Positions 9,537 through 22,338 of a stretch of DNA of 64,000 nt are shown here, in pieces (the stretch's first letter is position 1; the number at the start of each line of letters is the position of its first letter). Both the position numbers and the translations under genes were made by a program. The notes below the pieces were generated by a model that made no database searches, was not told the DNA's origin, and saw only the letters and a program-made list of their open reading frames with translations. The stretch comes from Candidatus Nitrosacidococcus sp. I8 (lineage in GTDB: Bacteria > Pseudomonadota > Gammaproteobacteria > Nitrosococcales > Nitrosococcaceae). The stretch spans positions 806,001-870,000 of the forward strand of contig NZ_OX241534.1 in assembly GCF_945836005.1 (NCBI RefSeq). The letters are read 5' to 3'.

Positions 9537-10490
9537 ATGAAAATAAGCTTTTTAGATTTTGAGCAGCCTATTGCAGAGCTTGAAGCTAAAATCGAAGAGT
9601 TAAGTTTTATTGATGATGATAAAGTAAATATCTCTGAGGAAATTAGTAAGCTAAAACATAAAAATATAGAGCTTACCCAATCCATATTCAGTAATCTTAC
9701 TGACTGGCAAATTGTCCAGCTTGCAAGACATCCCCAACGTCCTTATACCTTAGACTATATTCATCATATTTTTACCGATTTTGAAGAGCTTCATGGAGAT
9801 CGTACTTTTTCTGATGATAAAGCTATTGTAGGTGGGGTTGCTCGATTAGAAGGAGAACCTGTTGTAGTGATAGGTCACCAAAAGGGACGAGACACTAAGG
9901 ATAAGATTGCTCGTAATTTTGCCATGCCAAGACCTGAGGGGTACCGAAAAGCATTACGTTTAATGCTATTAGCAGATCAATTTAAATTACCTATCCTTAC
10001 TTTTATCGATACTCCGGGTGCATATCCTGGTATTGATGCAGAAGAGCGGGGACAAAGTGAAGCCATTGCTCGTAATCTATACGTTATGGCAGGGTTAAAA
10101 ACACCAATTATTGCTACAATTATTGGAGAAGGTGGCTCAGGGGGCGCCCTTGCTATTGGCGTAGGGGATCGTATATGTATGCTTGAATATAGTATCTATT
10201 CTGTTATCTCTCCAGAGGGGTGCGCTTCTATTCTTTGGAAAAGTGCGGAAAAAGCACCAGATGCAGCAGAGACTTTAGGGGTAACTTCAAAACGACTTAA
10301 AGATTTAAATCTAGTAGATTGCATTATCCCTGAACCCTTAGGTGGGGCACATCGGGATATAAAAACAATGGTGGCGCACTTAAAAACTACACTAAGTGAG
10401 CAACTAGCCGAACTAAAAATATTATCCGTTGACCAGTTACTTACTCAAAGACAGGAGCGACTAAGGAATTACGGTCAGTTTCAAGGGTAA
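9537..10490 (+). CDS. accA: Acetyl-CoA carboxylase carboxyltransferase subunit alpha
   Basis: AccA forms the carboxyltransferase of acetyl-CoA carboxylase together with AccD and makes malonyl-CoA for fatty acid synthesis. The 317-residue length is standard. Signature stretches include [13 protein letters not shown], the [11 protein letters not shown] loop, [14 protein letters not shown] and [15 protein letters not shown], which line the CoA and biotin site. The dnaE-accA-tilS order is conserved in gammaproteobacteria. tilS starts 5 bases after the stop, which suggests translational coupling. Confidence 0.97.
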   Translation: MKISFLDFEQPIAELEAKIEELSFIDDDKVNISEEISKLKHKNIELTQSIFSNLTDWQIVQLARHPQRPYTLDYIHHIFTDFEELHGDRTFSDDKAIVGGVARLEGEPVVVIGHQKGRDTKDKIARNFAMPRPEGYRKALRLMLLADQFKLPILTFIDTPGAYPGIDAEERGQSEAIARNLYVMAGLKTPIIATIIGEGGSGGALAIGVGDRICMLEYSIYSVISPEGCASILWKSAEKAPDAAETLGVTSKRLKDLNLVDCIIPEPLGGAHRDIKTMVAHLKTTLSEQLAELKILSVDQLLTQRQERLRNYGQFQG

Positions 10491-10495
10491 GTATT

Positions 10496-11821
10496 GTGGG
10501 ATTTTCCTCGTGTCAGTTATTTAAAATCTTACAAGAAACTGTGCCCTCCAATGTTTATAAGGTCGCTTATAGCGGTGGGCTTGATTCCCATGTATTGCTT
10601 TACGCTTTAGCACAACTACAAAAGAAATTTTCTTATATTACGGTAACTGCTTTATATATAGATCACGGATTACATCTCCACTCTAACGTATGGGGAGAGC
10701 ACTGCCATCAAATTTGTCATGATCTTAGAATTTCTTGTAAAACAATAAAAGTTAATGTGCAACCTGCTAAAGGACAAAGCCTAGAAGCGGTAGCTCGAGA
10801 GGTACGCTATCAGGCACTTAAAGATGAATTACAAGAAAATGAATGTTTGCTTACTGCTCAACATCAAGATGATCAAATAGAAACTGTATTATTACAATTA
10901 TTTCGAGGCACTGGGGTTTCAGGCTTAGCGGCAATGGCACTAAATCAATCATTTGGTAAGGGTTATTTAATTCGTCCACTCCTAAACTTTACTCAGCAGG
11001 ATCTAAAAAACTATGCTTACCAAAAAAACTTAAATTGGATTGAAGATCCTAGTAATAAAAACACTGACTTTGATCGTAACTATTTACGCCATCAGGTTAT
11101 TCCAACTTTAAAGGAACGCTGGCCTGGATTAGGTCAAACCTTATCTCGGGTAGCGCTGAATCAAAGAGATGCTAGCTACATTTTAGAGAATCATGCTGAT
11201 AAGTATTTAAAGAGAATTAAAGATAATCAATGTGGTCTTTCAGTTCATAAATTAAGAGCTTTATCTCCACCCATCTGCCGTAATGTATTACGACATTGGT
11301 TAAAGCAGCTAAATCTGCCTCTACCAGATTATATTCATTTACAACGTATTTTAAATGAAATACTACCTGCCATAGAAGATTCTCAGCCTTTAATAGCATG
11401 GCCTGGAGTAGAAATAAGACGTTATCGGGATAGAATCTATGCCCAGCCTCCTATGCCTTATCATAATTCAGAAACAAGGCTTTCTTGGGATGGAATAAGC
11501 TCACTTATACTACCTTCAAGTGTTGGTGGAAAATTATCCCCAGAAGTTACCTACGGGGATGGGTTAGGAATGAAGTTCCTACAGGAAAATAAAGTAGTAG
11601 TTGCTTTTCGCCAAGGAGGAGAGAAGATTTATTTAAAAAATCATCATCATAGTATTAAAAAGCTTTTTCAACAGCAGGGCGTTCCTCCTTGGCAAAGGGG
11701 AAGGGTGCCTATGATATTTTTCAATGAAAAACTAGTTTTTATAGCTGGTATAGGAATGGATCAGGCATTTCTTTCTAAACCTCAGGAGAAGGGAGTAGTT
11801 ATTCATTGGCTTCCTCACTAA
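10496..11821 (+). CDS. tilS: tRNA(Ile)-lysidine synthetase
   Basis: TilS attaches lysine to C34 of the CAU-anticodon tRNA(Ile), so that it reads AUA and carries isoleucine. The PP-loop ATP-binding motif YSGGLDSHVLL lies near residues 24-34, and TAQHQDDQIETVLLQLFRG follows near residue 119. The C-terminal substrate-binding domain ends with KPQEKGVVIHW. The start is GTG, with AAGGG about eight bases upstream inside the end of accA. The length of 441 residues is normal. Confidence 0.95.
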   Translation: MGFSSCQLFKILQETVPSNVYKVAYSGGLDSHVLLYALAQLQKKFSYITVTALYIDHGLHLHSNVWGEHCHQICHDLRISCKTIKVNVQPAKGQSLEAVAREVRYQALKDELQENECLLTAQHQDDQIETVLLQLFRGTGVSGLAAMALNQSFGKGYLIRPLLNFTQQDLKNYAYQKNLNWIEDPSNKNTDFDRNYLRHQVIPTLKERWPGLGQTLSRVALNQRDASYILENHADKYLKRIKDNQCGLSVHKLRALSPPICRNVLRHWLKQLNLPLPDYIHLQRILNEILPAIEDSQPLIAWPGVEIRRYRDRIYAQPPMPYHNSETRLSWDGISSLILPSSVGGKLSPEVTYGDGLGMKFLQENKVVVAFRQGGEKIYLKNHHHSIKKLFQQQGVPPWQRGRVPMIFFNEKLVFIAGIGMDQAFLSKPQEKGVVIHWLPH

Positions 11822-13468
<1,647 letters not shown>

Positions 13469-13470
13469 CT

Positions 13471-14289
13471 ATGGATCTTTGCGGATTTAAAGTAGGATTA
13501 GCTTATCCTTTATTTTTGATTGCAGGTCCTTGTGTGGTTGAAAGCGAAGAGCTTGCGTTGGAAACTGCAGGAAAACTTAAAGAAATTACTACTCGGTTAG
13601 GAATTCCTTTTATTTATAAATCTTCTTTTGATAAAGCAAACCGGACTGGAATCAATAGTTTTAGAGGATTAGGGTTTGATCAAGGTTTAGCTATTTTAGA
13701 GAAGGTAAAAAAAAATTTACAAGTACCTATATTAACCGATGTTCATGAAGATACTCCATTATCAGAAGTGGCAGCAGTAGTTGATGTATTACAAACACCA
13801 GCTTTTCTTTGTCGACAAACAAACTTTATCCAAAATGTAGCGTGCCAAGGGTTGCCCGTTAATATTAAAAAGGGACAATTTTTAGCCCCTTGGGATATGG
13901 AACATGTGGTAGAAAAAGCAAAAGTTGTAGGTAATCAGCAAATTATGGTCTGTGAGCGTGGTGTTTCTTTTGGTTATAATAATTTAATCTCCGATATGCG
14001 TAGCTTAGTGATTATGCGAAATACAGGCTGTCCAGTAATATTTGATGCTACCCATTCAGTACAACAACCCGGAGGATTGGGAGGAAGATCTGGTGGGCAA
14101 AGTGAGTTTGTACCTCCATTAGCTCGAGCTGCTACTGCGGTCGGAATTTCGGGTATCTTTATGGAAACTCACCCAAATCCTAGTAAGGCACTAAGCGATG
14201 GTCCTAATTCTGTGCCTCTACAAGAGATAGAAGTGTTATTAATAACTTTACAGATTATTGATAGAGCAATAAAAAATAATAATCAATAG
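13471..14289 (+). CDS. kdsA: 3-deoxy-8-phosphooctulonate (KDO-8-P) synthase
   Basis: KdsA condenses phosphoenolpyruvate with arabinose-5-phosphate to make KDO-8-phosphate for the lipopolysaccharide core, so the cell is Gram-negative. The protein shows [32 protein letters not shown] and the [16 protein letters not shown] segment. The length of 272 residues is normal for a DAHP-synthase class I fold enzyme. The gene lies between pyrG and eno, a common gammaproteobacterial arrangement. Confidence 0.96.
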   Translation: MDLCGFKVGLAYPLFLIAGPCVVESEELALETAGKLKEITTRLGIPFIYKSSFDKANRTGINSFRGLGFDQGLAILEKVKKNLQVPILTDVHEDTPLSEVAAVVDVLQTPAFLCRQTNFIQNVACQGLPVNIKKGQFLAPWDMEHVVEKAKVVGNQQIMVCERGVSFGYNNLISDMRSLVIMRNTGCPVIFDATHSVQQPGGLGGRSGGQSEFVPPLARAATAVGISGIFMETHPNPSKALSDGPNSVPLQEIEVLLITLQIIDRAIKNNNQ

Positions 14290-14326
14290 TATCTATATAT
14301 TTTTTATATTAGGGAGATAGGCTTAA

Positions 14327-15601
<1,275 letters not shown>

Positions 15602-15626
15602 CTCATATGAATTCTTCTATTATCTT

Positions 15627-15902
15627 GTGCGATTTATTGTATTACTTATTTTATTCGGGTTATTAATATCACTTCAATATAGTATATGGATAAAGCCTAA
15701 TGGTCTTAGTGAATTACAGCACCTAAATCGAATTATTGTGCAGCAACAGGAAGAAAATCAGAAGCTTGCAGAACGTAATCAATTTCTAAATGCTGAAGTG
15801 CAAGATTTAAAAGATGGGCTAGAAGCGATAGAAGAGCGAGCAAGAAGTGAGCTGGGAATGATTAAAAAAAATGAAACATTTTTTCAAGTTATTGAGAAAT
15901 GA
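15627..15902 (+). CDS. ftsB: Cell division protein FtsB
   Basis: FtsB is a bitopic inner-membrane protein that joins FtsQ and FtsL in the divisome. The 91 residues show a short cytoplasmic start, one membrane helix (about residues 3-19), then a periplasmic coiled coil from about residue 28 to 62 rich in Glu, Gln and Leu, and the conserved [19 protein letters not shown] end. The start is GTG. The ATG at 15607 is in another frame. The stop overlaps the ispD start by 4 bases. Confidence 0.93.
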   Translation: MRFIVLLILFGLLISLQYSIWIKPNGLSELQHLNRIIVQQQEENQKLAERNQFLNAEVQDLKDGLEAIEERARSELGMIKKNETFFQVIEK

Positions 15903-16591
15903 TCTCTCCTAATTATTGGGTAGTTATCCCTGCTGCAGGAGTGGGAAAGCGAATGGGGAGCCAAATCCCTAAGCAATACCTCCCTCTGTTAGGGAAAACT
16001 GTACTTGAGCACACTATCAACATCTTTCTGGATTACCCGGCTATTCAAGGAATTATAGTGGCTACTTCTGATGAAGATTATTGGTGGTCCCAGTATTTCC
16101 CTATACAACACCCTAAAATTATGAGGGTTGCAGGAGGTAAAGAACGCTGCCACTCCGTACTTAATAGTTTGGTATATTTACAGACATTAGCGAACTCAGA
16201 AGATTGGGTTTTAGTTCATGATGCAGCTAGGCCTTGCTTACAGCAAATGGATTTAAATTTATTGATTAAGACTCTAAACAACCATTCCGTAGGCGGGTTA
16301 CTCGCATTACCTGTAAGTGATACCTTAAAACGAGGTAGCGATCAAAGAGAAGTAGTGGTTACTGTAAGTCGGGAAAATTTATGGCGAGCACTCACCCCCC
16401 AAATGTTCCGATTCAAAAAGCTCCATGATGCACTAGCCAGCGCTATTCGTTATGGTAACTACGTTACTGATGAAGCTAGCGCTATGGAGCAAGCGGGATA
16501 TGCTCCTTATCTGGTGGAGGGTCATGGGAGTAATATTAAAATTACGCACCCTCAAGATCTTGCCCAAGCAGAATTATTTTTATCCCTATAG
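15899..16591 (+). CDS. ispD: 2-C-methyl-D-erythritol 4-phosphate cytidylyltransferase
   Basis: IspD makes CDP-methylerythritol in the MEP pathway to isoprenoids. The N-terminal [20 protein letters not shown] loop binds CTP, and [11 protein letters not shown] and the [10 protein letters not shown] segment are family hallmarks. The length of 230 residues is usual. The ATG overlaps the ftsB stop, which suggests coupled translation, and ispF follows after 12 bases. The isoprenoid output also feeds the polyprenyl carriers needed by the glycan operon further along. Confidence 0.96.
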   Translation: MISPNYWVVIPAAGVGKRMGSQIPKQYLPLLGKTVLEHTINIFLDYPAIQGIIVATSDEDYWWSQYFPIQHPKIMRVAGGKERCHSVLNSLVYLQTLANSEDWVLVHDAARPCLQQMDLNLLIKTLNNHSVGGLLALPVSDTLKRGSDQREVVVTVSRENLWRALTPQMFRFKKLHDALASAIRYGNYVTDEASAMEQAGYAPYLVEGHGSNIKITHPQDLAQAELFLSL

Positions 16592-16603
16592 GAGTAGTTA
16601 GAA

Positions 16604-17074
16604 ATGCGGGTAGGTCATGGTTTTGATGTTCATCGCTTTGGCATTGGAAAAGATCTGGTTATCGGTGGAGTAAAAATTCCTTTTGAACAGGGTATCATTG
16701 CTCATTCAGATGGAGATGTGGCAATTCATGCCTTATGTGATGCTTTACTGGGTGCTGCTGCATTAGGGGATATTGGTCAGCACTTTCCAGACACAGATCT
16801 TGCCTTTGAAAATGCAGATAGCCAGAAATTACTTCAACATGTGATGAATTTAGTGCATCAGCAGAACTTAACCCTAAGTAATGGGGATATTACTATCGTT
16901 GCTCAAAAACCAAAGCTTGCTGCCTATATTCCAAGTATGAAAGAAACATTAGCCCCCATTCTTGGCATTCCCAGCAATCGATTAAATATTAAAGCTACGA
17001 CTACAGAAAAGATGGGTTATATCGGTAGGGTTGAGGGTATTGCTGCCCATGCAGTCGTCTTATTGAAAGAATAA
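16604..17074 (+). CDS. ispF: 2-C-methyl-D-erythritol 2,4-cyclodiphosphate synthase
   Basis: IspF closes the cyclic diphosphate in the MEP pathway. The metal-binding GFDVHRF motif (residues 5-11), [19 protein letters not shown] (about 33-51) and the C-terminal [21 protein letters not shown] stretch are all present (the last is described, not quoted in full, elsewhere). The length of 156 residues is standard. The gene ends the housekeeping run, and the next gene is on the opposite strand. Confidence 0.97.
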   Translation: MRVGHGFDVHRFGIGKDLVIGGVKIPFEQGIIAHSDGDVAIHALCDALLGAAALGDIGQHFPDTDLAFENADSQKLLQHVMNLVHQQNLTLSNGDITIVAQKPKLAAYIPSMKETLAPILGIPSNRLNIKATTTEKMGYIGRVEGIAAHAVVLLKE

Positions 17075-17080
17075 AGATAT

Positions 17081-17938
17081 TTAATTAAAAAAGGTGAACA
17101 ATAGCTCGTTTACTGCTTGAGGGCAATCCACCTGAATCCAATGGCTACAGGAATCTAAATATATTACTTCATACCTAGCATTCATTACCTTATCCAATTT
17201 TTTATTAAGGTCAGTAGTTAAAGCTTTATCGTTTTTGCCCCAAATAATTCTTGTGGGAACCACTACTTTTTTATTACGTAAATCTCTATTTACTCCATAA
17301 CGAAATCCAGCACGATAATAGTTTATAGAAGCAGTTAATGAATCTCTTTCCTTAAACGCATTAACATAGAGGTTAATATCTCTACCATTAATATACTCTT
17401 TATTAAAGAGCCAGCCTTGCATATTAGATTCAAAAAATTTTTTTAGAGTCTTACTCAGAATTAGCTCTGGAATCACTGGAATCTGAAAGGCAATCATATA
17501 CCAACTTTTTATCAACTGACGGGGGTTTGTAAGGAGATTTTCCATCATTAATTTAGGGTGAGGGCAATTGAGGATAGTTAACTTTTCAGTTTGCTTTGGA
17601 AAGCAAGTAGCAAAATGCCAAGCAACTGCACTCCCCCAATCATGACCTACAATAAAGGCTTGATGAAACCTAAGCTGTTCTATAAGTGTATGGATATCTT
17701 ATATAACATATTTAGTTTGGTAACACGCTACTCTATTAGGTTTATCTGAAAGGTTAAACCCTCTTAAATCTGGAGCTATAACAGTAAATTTTTTAGCTAG
17801 CTCTGATAATTGATATCGCCAGCTATACCAGAATTCAGGCCATCCATGCAATAAAATTACTAATTTTTTGCCATATCCTTGGCGAACATAATGTAAGTTA
17901 ATGCCATTTACTTTTATAAAGTGATGTTTTAACCTCAT
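17081..17938 (-). pseudogene. Epoxide-hydrolase-like alpha/beta hydrolase, one nonsense codon
   Basis: Reading back from the ATG at 17938, the frame encodes an alpha/beta hydrolase of the epoxide hydrolase/haloalkane dehalogenase type. It has the oxyanion motif HGWPEFWYSW near residue 30 and then a single in-frame TAA at 17699-17701 (codon 80). Beyond it the same frame continues without shift: VGHDWGSAVAW carries the nucleophile Asp, WGKNDKAL an acidic residue and CSHWIQVD the His. Without the stop it would be a normal 285-residue enzyme. A restart at 17548 would lack the nucleophile, so the gene is probably inactive. A recent mutation or a base-call error would look the same. Confidence 0.85.
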
Positions 17939-18050
17939 AAAAGTATATCTATTTCAATTGAAAAACATTTTTGAATTCATTTGTTTTATCTAAGATTTAG
18001 ACTATAGAAGTGTTCTATATTTTAATTTATTACTATAAATTTCTATTTTT

Positions 18051-19448
18051 TTGAAATATTTACCTATTTTTTTAAATCTACAGGGAAAAAAATGCTTAGT
18101 AGTAGGGGGTGGGGTAGTGGCTACCCGAAAAGTAGGGTTGCTTTATCAGGCAGGAGCGATCGTTACGATTGTTGCTTTAGAAATATGCGAGCAATTACAA
18201 ATACTTACCAAAGAAGTGGGATCTATCCAAATACAACAAAAACCATTCCAGAAAAGTGATATTCAAGAAGACTATCACTTGGTGATTGCAGCAACTAGTG
18301 ATCAAGATCTAAATAAGCAGGTTAGCCGATTAGCACAAGTACGTCATATATTAGTGAATGTAGTAGATAGTCCCCAGCTTTGTACTTTTATTTTCCCTGC
18401 CATTGTGGATCGCTCTCCTGTAGTGATTGCTTTATCTACTGGAGGGGCATCTCCAACCCTTGCTCGACTATTACGTACTAAGCTAGAATCTTTAATTCCC
18501 CATCGTTATGGTCGTCTTGCTCGTTTTGCGGTTTATTACCGCAGCAAAGTAAAACTCTATATTACTGATCCTAAAGCTCGCAGAATATTTTGGGAAAAAG
18601 TGTTACAAGGAAAAATTGGAGAACAAGTATTAGCTGGTCAAGAACAGGAAGCGAGCAATGCACTAGATCAAGCATTAATTACTCATCAAGATCCTTCTCA
18701 AGGAGAAGTATATTTAGTAGGGGCAGGTCCTGGAGATCCAGATTTACTCACTTTTCGCGCCTTACGATTAATGCAGCAAGCCGATATGGTGCTTTATGAT
18801 CGTTTAGTCAGCCCAGAAATTCTAAATTTAGTTAGAAGAGAAGCTGAACAGATTTACGTGGGGAAAAAAAGAAACTGGCATAGCCTGCGACAAGAGGAAA
18901 TTAATGATTTATTAGTGACTCATGCTAAAGAAGGTAAGCGGGTACTACGGTTAAAAGGCGGAGATCCTTTCATTTTTGGCAGAGGTGGGGAAGAAATTGC
19001 CCACTTAGTGACTGAGCAGATTCCTTTTCAAATTGTTCCCGGTATTAGTGCAGCTTCAGGTTGTGCTTGTTATGGCGGAATTCCTCTCACCCATCGAGAT
19101 TATGCCCATAGCTGTATTTTTATCACTGGGCAGCTTAAAGATGGGAAATTAGATTTAAATTGGCAGGCATTAGTACAGCCACAACAAACTATTGTGGTAT
19201 ATATGGGGCTAACAGGATTTCCTTTACTATGCCAAAAATTAATAGAACATGGAATGGTAGCTACTATGTCAGTGGCTTTGATTCAACAAGGCACTACCGT
19301 AAACCAAAAAGTGTTTACAGGTACATTAGCTACCTTGCCTAGTCTCATTACTAAGGAAGAAATTCAGGCACCTACCTTAATTATCATTGGTGAGGTAGTA
19401 AAACTTCATGATCAATTTTTGTGGTTTAATCCATCGAGCCTAGCCTAA
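18051..19448 (+). CDS. cysG: Siroheme synthase (CysG, trifunctional)
   Basis: CysG converts uroporphyrinogen III to siroheme, the cofactor of sulfite and nitrite reductases. The N-terminal dehydrogenase/ferrochelatase half has the NAD-binding GGGVVATRKVGLL (about residues 19-31) and FIFPAIVDRSPVVIALSTGG. The C-terminal methyltransferase half begins VYLVGAGPGDPDLLTFRAL near residue 218. The length of 465 residues is standard. The start is TTG, giving MKYLPIFLNLQGKKC, which matches the family N-terminus; no upstream ATG is available in frame. Its stop overlaps the convergent nadC by 4 bases. Confidence 0.95.
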   Translation: MKYLPIFLNLQGKKCLVVGGGVVATRKVGLLYQAGAIVTIVALEICEQLQILTKEVGSIQIQQKPFQKSDIQEDYHLVIAATSDQDLNKQVSRLAQVRHILVNVVDSPQLCTFIFPAIVDRSPVVIALSTGGASPTLARLLRTKLESLIPHRYGRLARFAVYYRSKVKLYITDPKARRIFWEKVLQGKIGEQVLAGQEQEASNALDQALITHQDPSQGEVYLVGAGPGDPDLLTFRALRLMQQADMVLYDRLVSPEILNLVRREAEQIYVGKKRNWHSLRQEEINDLLVTHAKEGKRVLRLKGGDPFIFGRGGEEIAHLVTEQIPFQIVPGISAASGCACYGGIPLTHRDYAHSCIFITGQLKDGKLDLNWQALVQPQQTIVVYMGLTGFPLLCQKLIEHGMVATMSVALIQQGTTVNQKVFTGTLATLPSLITKEEIQAPTLIIIGEVVKLHDQFLWFNPSSLA

Positions 19449-20287
19449 GTATATTGAAACCGCATGGATAAATCTATGGCTTTAATGTCCTTAGTTAATG
19501 CACCAATAGAGATATAATCCACTCCAGTTTCTGCAACTTGGCGGATATTTGCTAAATTAATACTGCCAGAGGCCTCTAGTTTTACTCTTTTCTGATTTAG
19601 CTCAACTGCTTTAATAAGATCTGAAATTTTAAAATCATCCAATAAAATAATATCTGCTCCTGCATCCAATGCTTCTTGAAATTCAATAAGATTTTCTACT
19701 TCCGTTTCTATTGATAGATTTTTAGGGTTATTTCTTTTTGCTTGTTGAATAGCTTGGGTAATAGAACCTGCCGCTAAAATATGATTCTCTTTAATTAAAA
19801 TCCCATCGTATAATCCGTAGCGATGATTATGGCAACCACCACAGCGTACCGCATATTTTTGAGCATTACGTAGTCCCGGAATCGTTTTGCGGGTATCTAA
19901 AACTTTAGTCGATAATCCTGAAATAGCTGTAGCATAGCGATGAGCACTCATTGCAGTAGCAGATAAAGTTTGCAAAAAATTTAAGCCAGTACGCTCTCCT
20001 ATTAAGATGGGAACAGCAGATCCCATAAGGGTGCAGATAATTTGATTAGGGGTAATAAAATCTCCATCCTGTAATGCCCAATTAATCTTAATATGAGAAT
20101 CTAATTGACGAAACACTTCTGAAAACCAAGGGATACCACAAAGAATTGCATCTTCTCGACTAATTACAGTTGCTTTTACCGTAGCGGTATCCTTAATTAA
20201 GGAAGCGGTGATATCGCCACTGCCTATATCCTCTGCAAGTGCTTGGCGAACTTCTGCTTCAATATTATGATTCTGATGATTATTCAT
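19445..20287 (-). CDS. nadC: Nicotinate-nucleotide pyrophosphorylase (carboxylating)
   Basis: NadC converts quinolinate and PRPP to nicotinate mononucleotide in NAD synthesis. The protein has GDITASLI near the start, the PRPP/quinolinate site DTRKTIPGLRNAQKYAVRCG (about residues 136-155) followed by GGCHNHRYGLYDG, and the C-terminal barrel segment LEASGSINLANIRQVAETGV. The length of 280 residues is normal. The gene is divergent from ampD, with 13 bases between the start codons. Confidence 0.96.
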   Translation of the reverse strand: MNNHQNHNIEAEVRQALAEDIGSGDITASLIKDTATVKATVISREDAILCGIPWFSEVFRQLDSHIKINWALQDGDFITPNQIICTLMGSAVPILIGERTGLNFLQTLSATAMSAHRYATAISGLSTKVLDTRKTIPGLRNAQKYAVRCGGCHNHRYGLYDGILIKENHILAAGSITQAIQQAKRNNPKNLSIETEVENLIEFQEALDAGADIILLDDFKISDLIKAVELNQKRVKLEASGSINLANIRQVAETGVDYISIGALTKDIKAIDLSMRFQYT

Positions 20288-20300
20288 AGATATTTAGAAA

Positions 20301-20882
20301 ATGATCGTGTCTTTAATTCCTTTAAATAAGTTTTCTATAGATTCTCAAGGCTGGCTTGCTCATATACGCCATCTTATTTCCCCTAATTATGATGAAAGAC
20401 CTGCTGACACTATAGTAGATTGGCTGGTGATTCATTGTATTAGTTTACCACCGGGAACATATGGTGACTCTTGGATTGATAGACTATTTACCAATACTCT
20501 TGATTCCAATGCTCATCCCTATTTTCAAGAAATTCATCATTTGAAAGTATCTGCCCATGCATTGATTACCCGTCAAGGGTTGCTTACTCAATATGTGTCT
20601 TTTCATAAACGGGCATGGCATGCAGGGGTATCTTCCCTTCAAGGCCGAACAAACTGTAATGATTTTACCATTGGGATAGAACTTGAAGGTACAGATACTA
20701 CTCTTTATGAGCAAATCCAATATCAAACCCTTGCCCAACTAATTCAAGCACTCATAGTTACCTACCCTAGTTTATCTATTGATCGAATTGTAGGCCATGA
20801 ACAGATTGCTCCAGGGCGTAAAACTGATCCGGGCGTAGGTTTTGATTGGGGCTATTTAAAAAAATTACTTGCTGATAAGTAA
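20301..20882 (+). CDS. ampD: 1,6-anhydro-N-acetylmuramyl-L-alanine amidase
   Basis: AmpD is the cytoplasmic amidase that trims anhydro-muropeptides during peptidoglycan recycling. The 193 residues show the N-acetylmuramoyl-L-alanine amidase type 2 fold: LVIHCISLPPGTYG with a zinc-ligand His near residue 49, the AWHAGVSSLQGRTNCND segment with another His, and GHEQIAPGRKTDPGVGFDW near residue 160 with further active-site residues. Its last bases overlap the convergent 488-residue membrane protein gene by 18 bases. Confidence 0.93.
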   Translation: MIVSLIPLNKFSIDSQGWLAHIRHLISPNYDERPADTIVDWLVIHCISLPPGTYGDSWIDRLFTNTLDSNAHPYFQEIHHLKVSAHALITRQGLLTQYVSFHKRAWHAGVSSLQGRTNCNDFTIGIELEGTDTTLYEQIQYQTLAQLIQALIVTYPSLSIDRIVGHEQIAPGRKTDPGVGFDWGYLKKLLADK

Positions 20883-22331
20883 TTTTTTATAGTTTATACA
20901 AGGTAATAAAAAAATAAACCCTGTAAGGCTAAAATTCATCCCCAATAAAAATCCTATCCCATGTCTTTGAAGCTCAATATAGCCATCGCCAAATACGGAG
21001 GAAAACACAGAATAAAATAGGACAAAACTACCTAAGCTATTTATGGATATAAATAACTTCAGATAGGAATTTTGATCAGTTGATTTTACTAACAGTAAAC
21101 AAACTATCAAACTCGCTGTGATTAAAAATAAGGTAAATAAGGACAATACACTTTGCGGGATAGTTTTAGAAAATACATAGGATAGGGAAGAAGTCTTTAG
21201 TAACTCATATTGATTAGAGTACTGAAAGTTATGATTTTGAAATTCTAGATGCCCTAAATAAGTAGGATAATAGGGGTATGTTCCGGCAATCCCCTTACTC
21301 ATAGGAATAAAAAATATCCTAGGATCAGTGATAAATAAATCAATAATCTGAAATCTATTGAGGCTCTCAACCTCTGGGCATGGATGATGATCTGGATTTT
21401 CTATGCCGTACCAACTTATCCCTATTCCTTTTAAGCAAGATTGAGGTAACCTAAGCTTTTCTATTGCTTGTTTTTTATTGGTAGCTGCAGCTAATACGGC
21501 TTGGAGAAAAGTATCAGTTTTATTAACTAAGCTGGTACTTTGCATATTTTCTGAATTAGGTTGATTTAACTGGTCGTACGCTAAGGGGAGCCCTAAAGAA
21601 AGTAGTAGTATTCCTATACAGCTCTTTTTATACCCTTTCAAAAATAAAGTAATACTGCCTATTAACCCTAGAAGTACTGCTAAAGGCATGTATTGCTGTT
21701 TACTTAATCCAAGCCATATTAAGGAACATAGAGTAAAGAGAATTAGGGATAGGCTTAGCTCTGTTCTCTTTACCGAAATAAGATAAATTATGCTGAATAA
21801 AGCAAAAAATAGTCCTAAAAGAGCAGAAAAATCAGCATATAATGTATTAATATAGAGCAAATTACTGAGATCGCTGAAAACTAAAAAAAAGAGCCAAGCA
21901 AGAATAAGCCTATTTATTTCCCCTCTAATAATAAAAAGTAAGCTACTCAGTAAGATCGATAAAAAAGCAACTTTCCAAAAAGCAATTTCCCTAAAATCAA
22001 TCTTATCCCCAAAAGTATGAAAAACAGTGGTTATCCAAGGAAATGCATTATCAATAGATTTTAGACAGGCTTGTTTTCTCTGATCTCCGTCAAAAATCAA
22101 AGTATTAACAGCGTAGAGCCGATTCGCTTCTGTTTTAGGTTTATCTGAATAAGACTGCCAAATCCCGATACAGCTGGATTGTCTTGTAAAATCATAGCTA
22201 TTGGCATAACCCATAAAAGGGTCAATAAAAACGACTAAAATTATCTTAAGGAAAGTGACAGCAATCAGTAAGTAGGTAAGGATTGAAATATGATGTTTTT
22301 TAACGTGAGATGCCAGTGATCTAAAATACAA
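20865..22331 (-). CDS. Polytopic membrane protein of the glycan operon, unknown
   Basis: This 488-residue protein has about ten hydrophobic helices and a soluble, cysteine-containing loop (about residues 255-375) between them. The helix-rich layout resembles GT-C-type membrane glycosyltransferases or glycan-modifying enzymes, but I do not recognise a signature, and the usual acidic residue in the first loop is uncertain (a DPFMGYANSYDF stretch near residue 37 is the only candidate). It is the last gene of the minus-strand operon, 7 bases after the HAD phosphatase gene. A role in transferring or exporting the lipid-linked sugar is inference. Confidence 0.55.
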   Translation of the reverse strand: MYFRSLASHVKKHHISILTYLLIAVTFLKIILVVFIDPFMGYANSYDFTRQSSCIGIWQSYSDKPKTEANRLYAVNTLIFDGDQRKQACLKSIDNAFPWITTVFHTFGDKIDFREIAFWKVAFLSILLSSLLFIIRGEINRLILAWLFFLVFSDLSNLLYINTLYADFSALLGLFFALFSIIYLISVKRTELSLSLILFTLCSLIWLGLSKQQYMPLAVLLGLIGSITLFLKGYKKSCIGILLLSLGLPLAYDQLNQPNSENMQSTSLVNKTDTFLQAVLAAATNKKQAIEKLRLPQSCLKGIGISWYGIENPDHHPCPEVESLNRFQIIDLFITDPRIFFIPMSKGIAGTYPYYPTYLGHLEFQNHNFQYSNQYELLKTSSLSYVFSKTIPQSVLSLFTLFLITASLIVCLLLVKSTDQNSYLKLFISINSLGSFVLFYSVFSSVFGDGYIELQRHGIGFLLGMNFSLTGFIFLLPCINYKKLLISK

Positions 22332-22338
22332 TAGAAAT

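Noticed and set aside
17699-17701. Recoded stop codon in the hydrolase gene
   Set aside because: The codon is TAA, which is neither the selenocysteine (TGA) nor the pyrrolysine (TAG) codon, and no recoding element is visible. A mutation is simpler.
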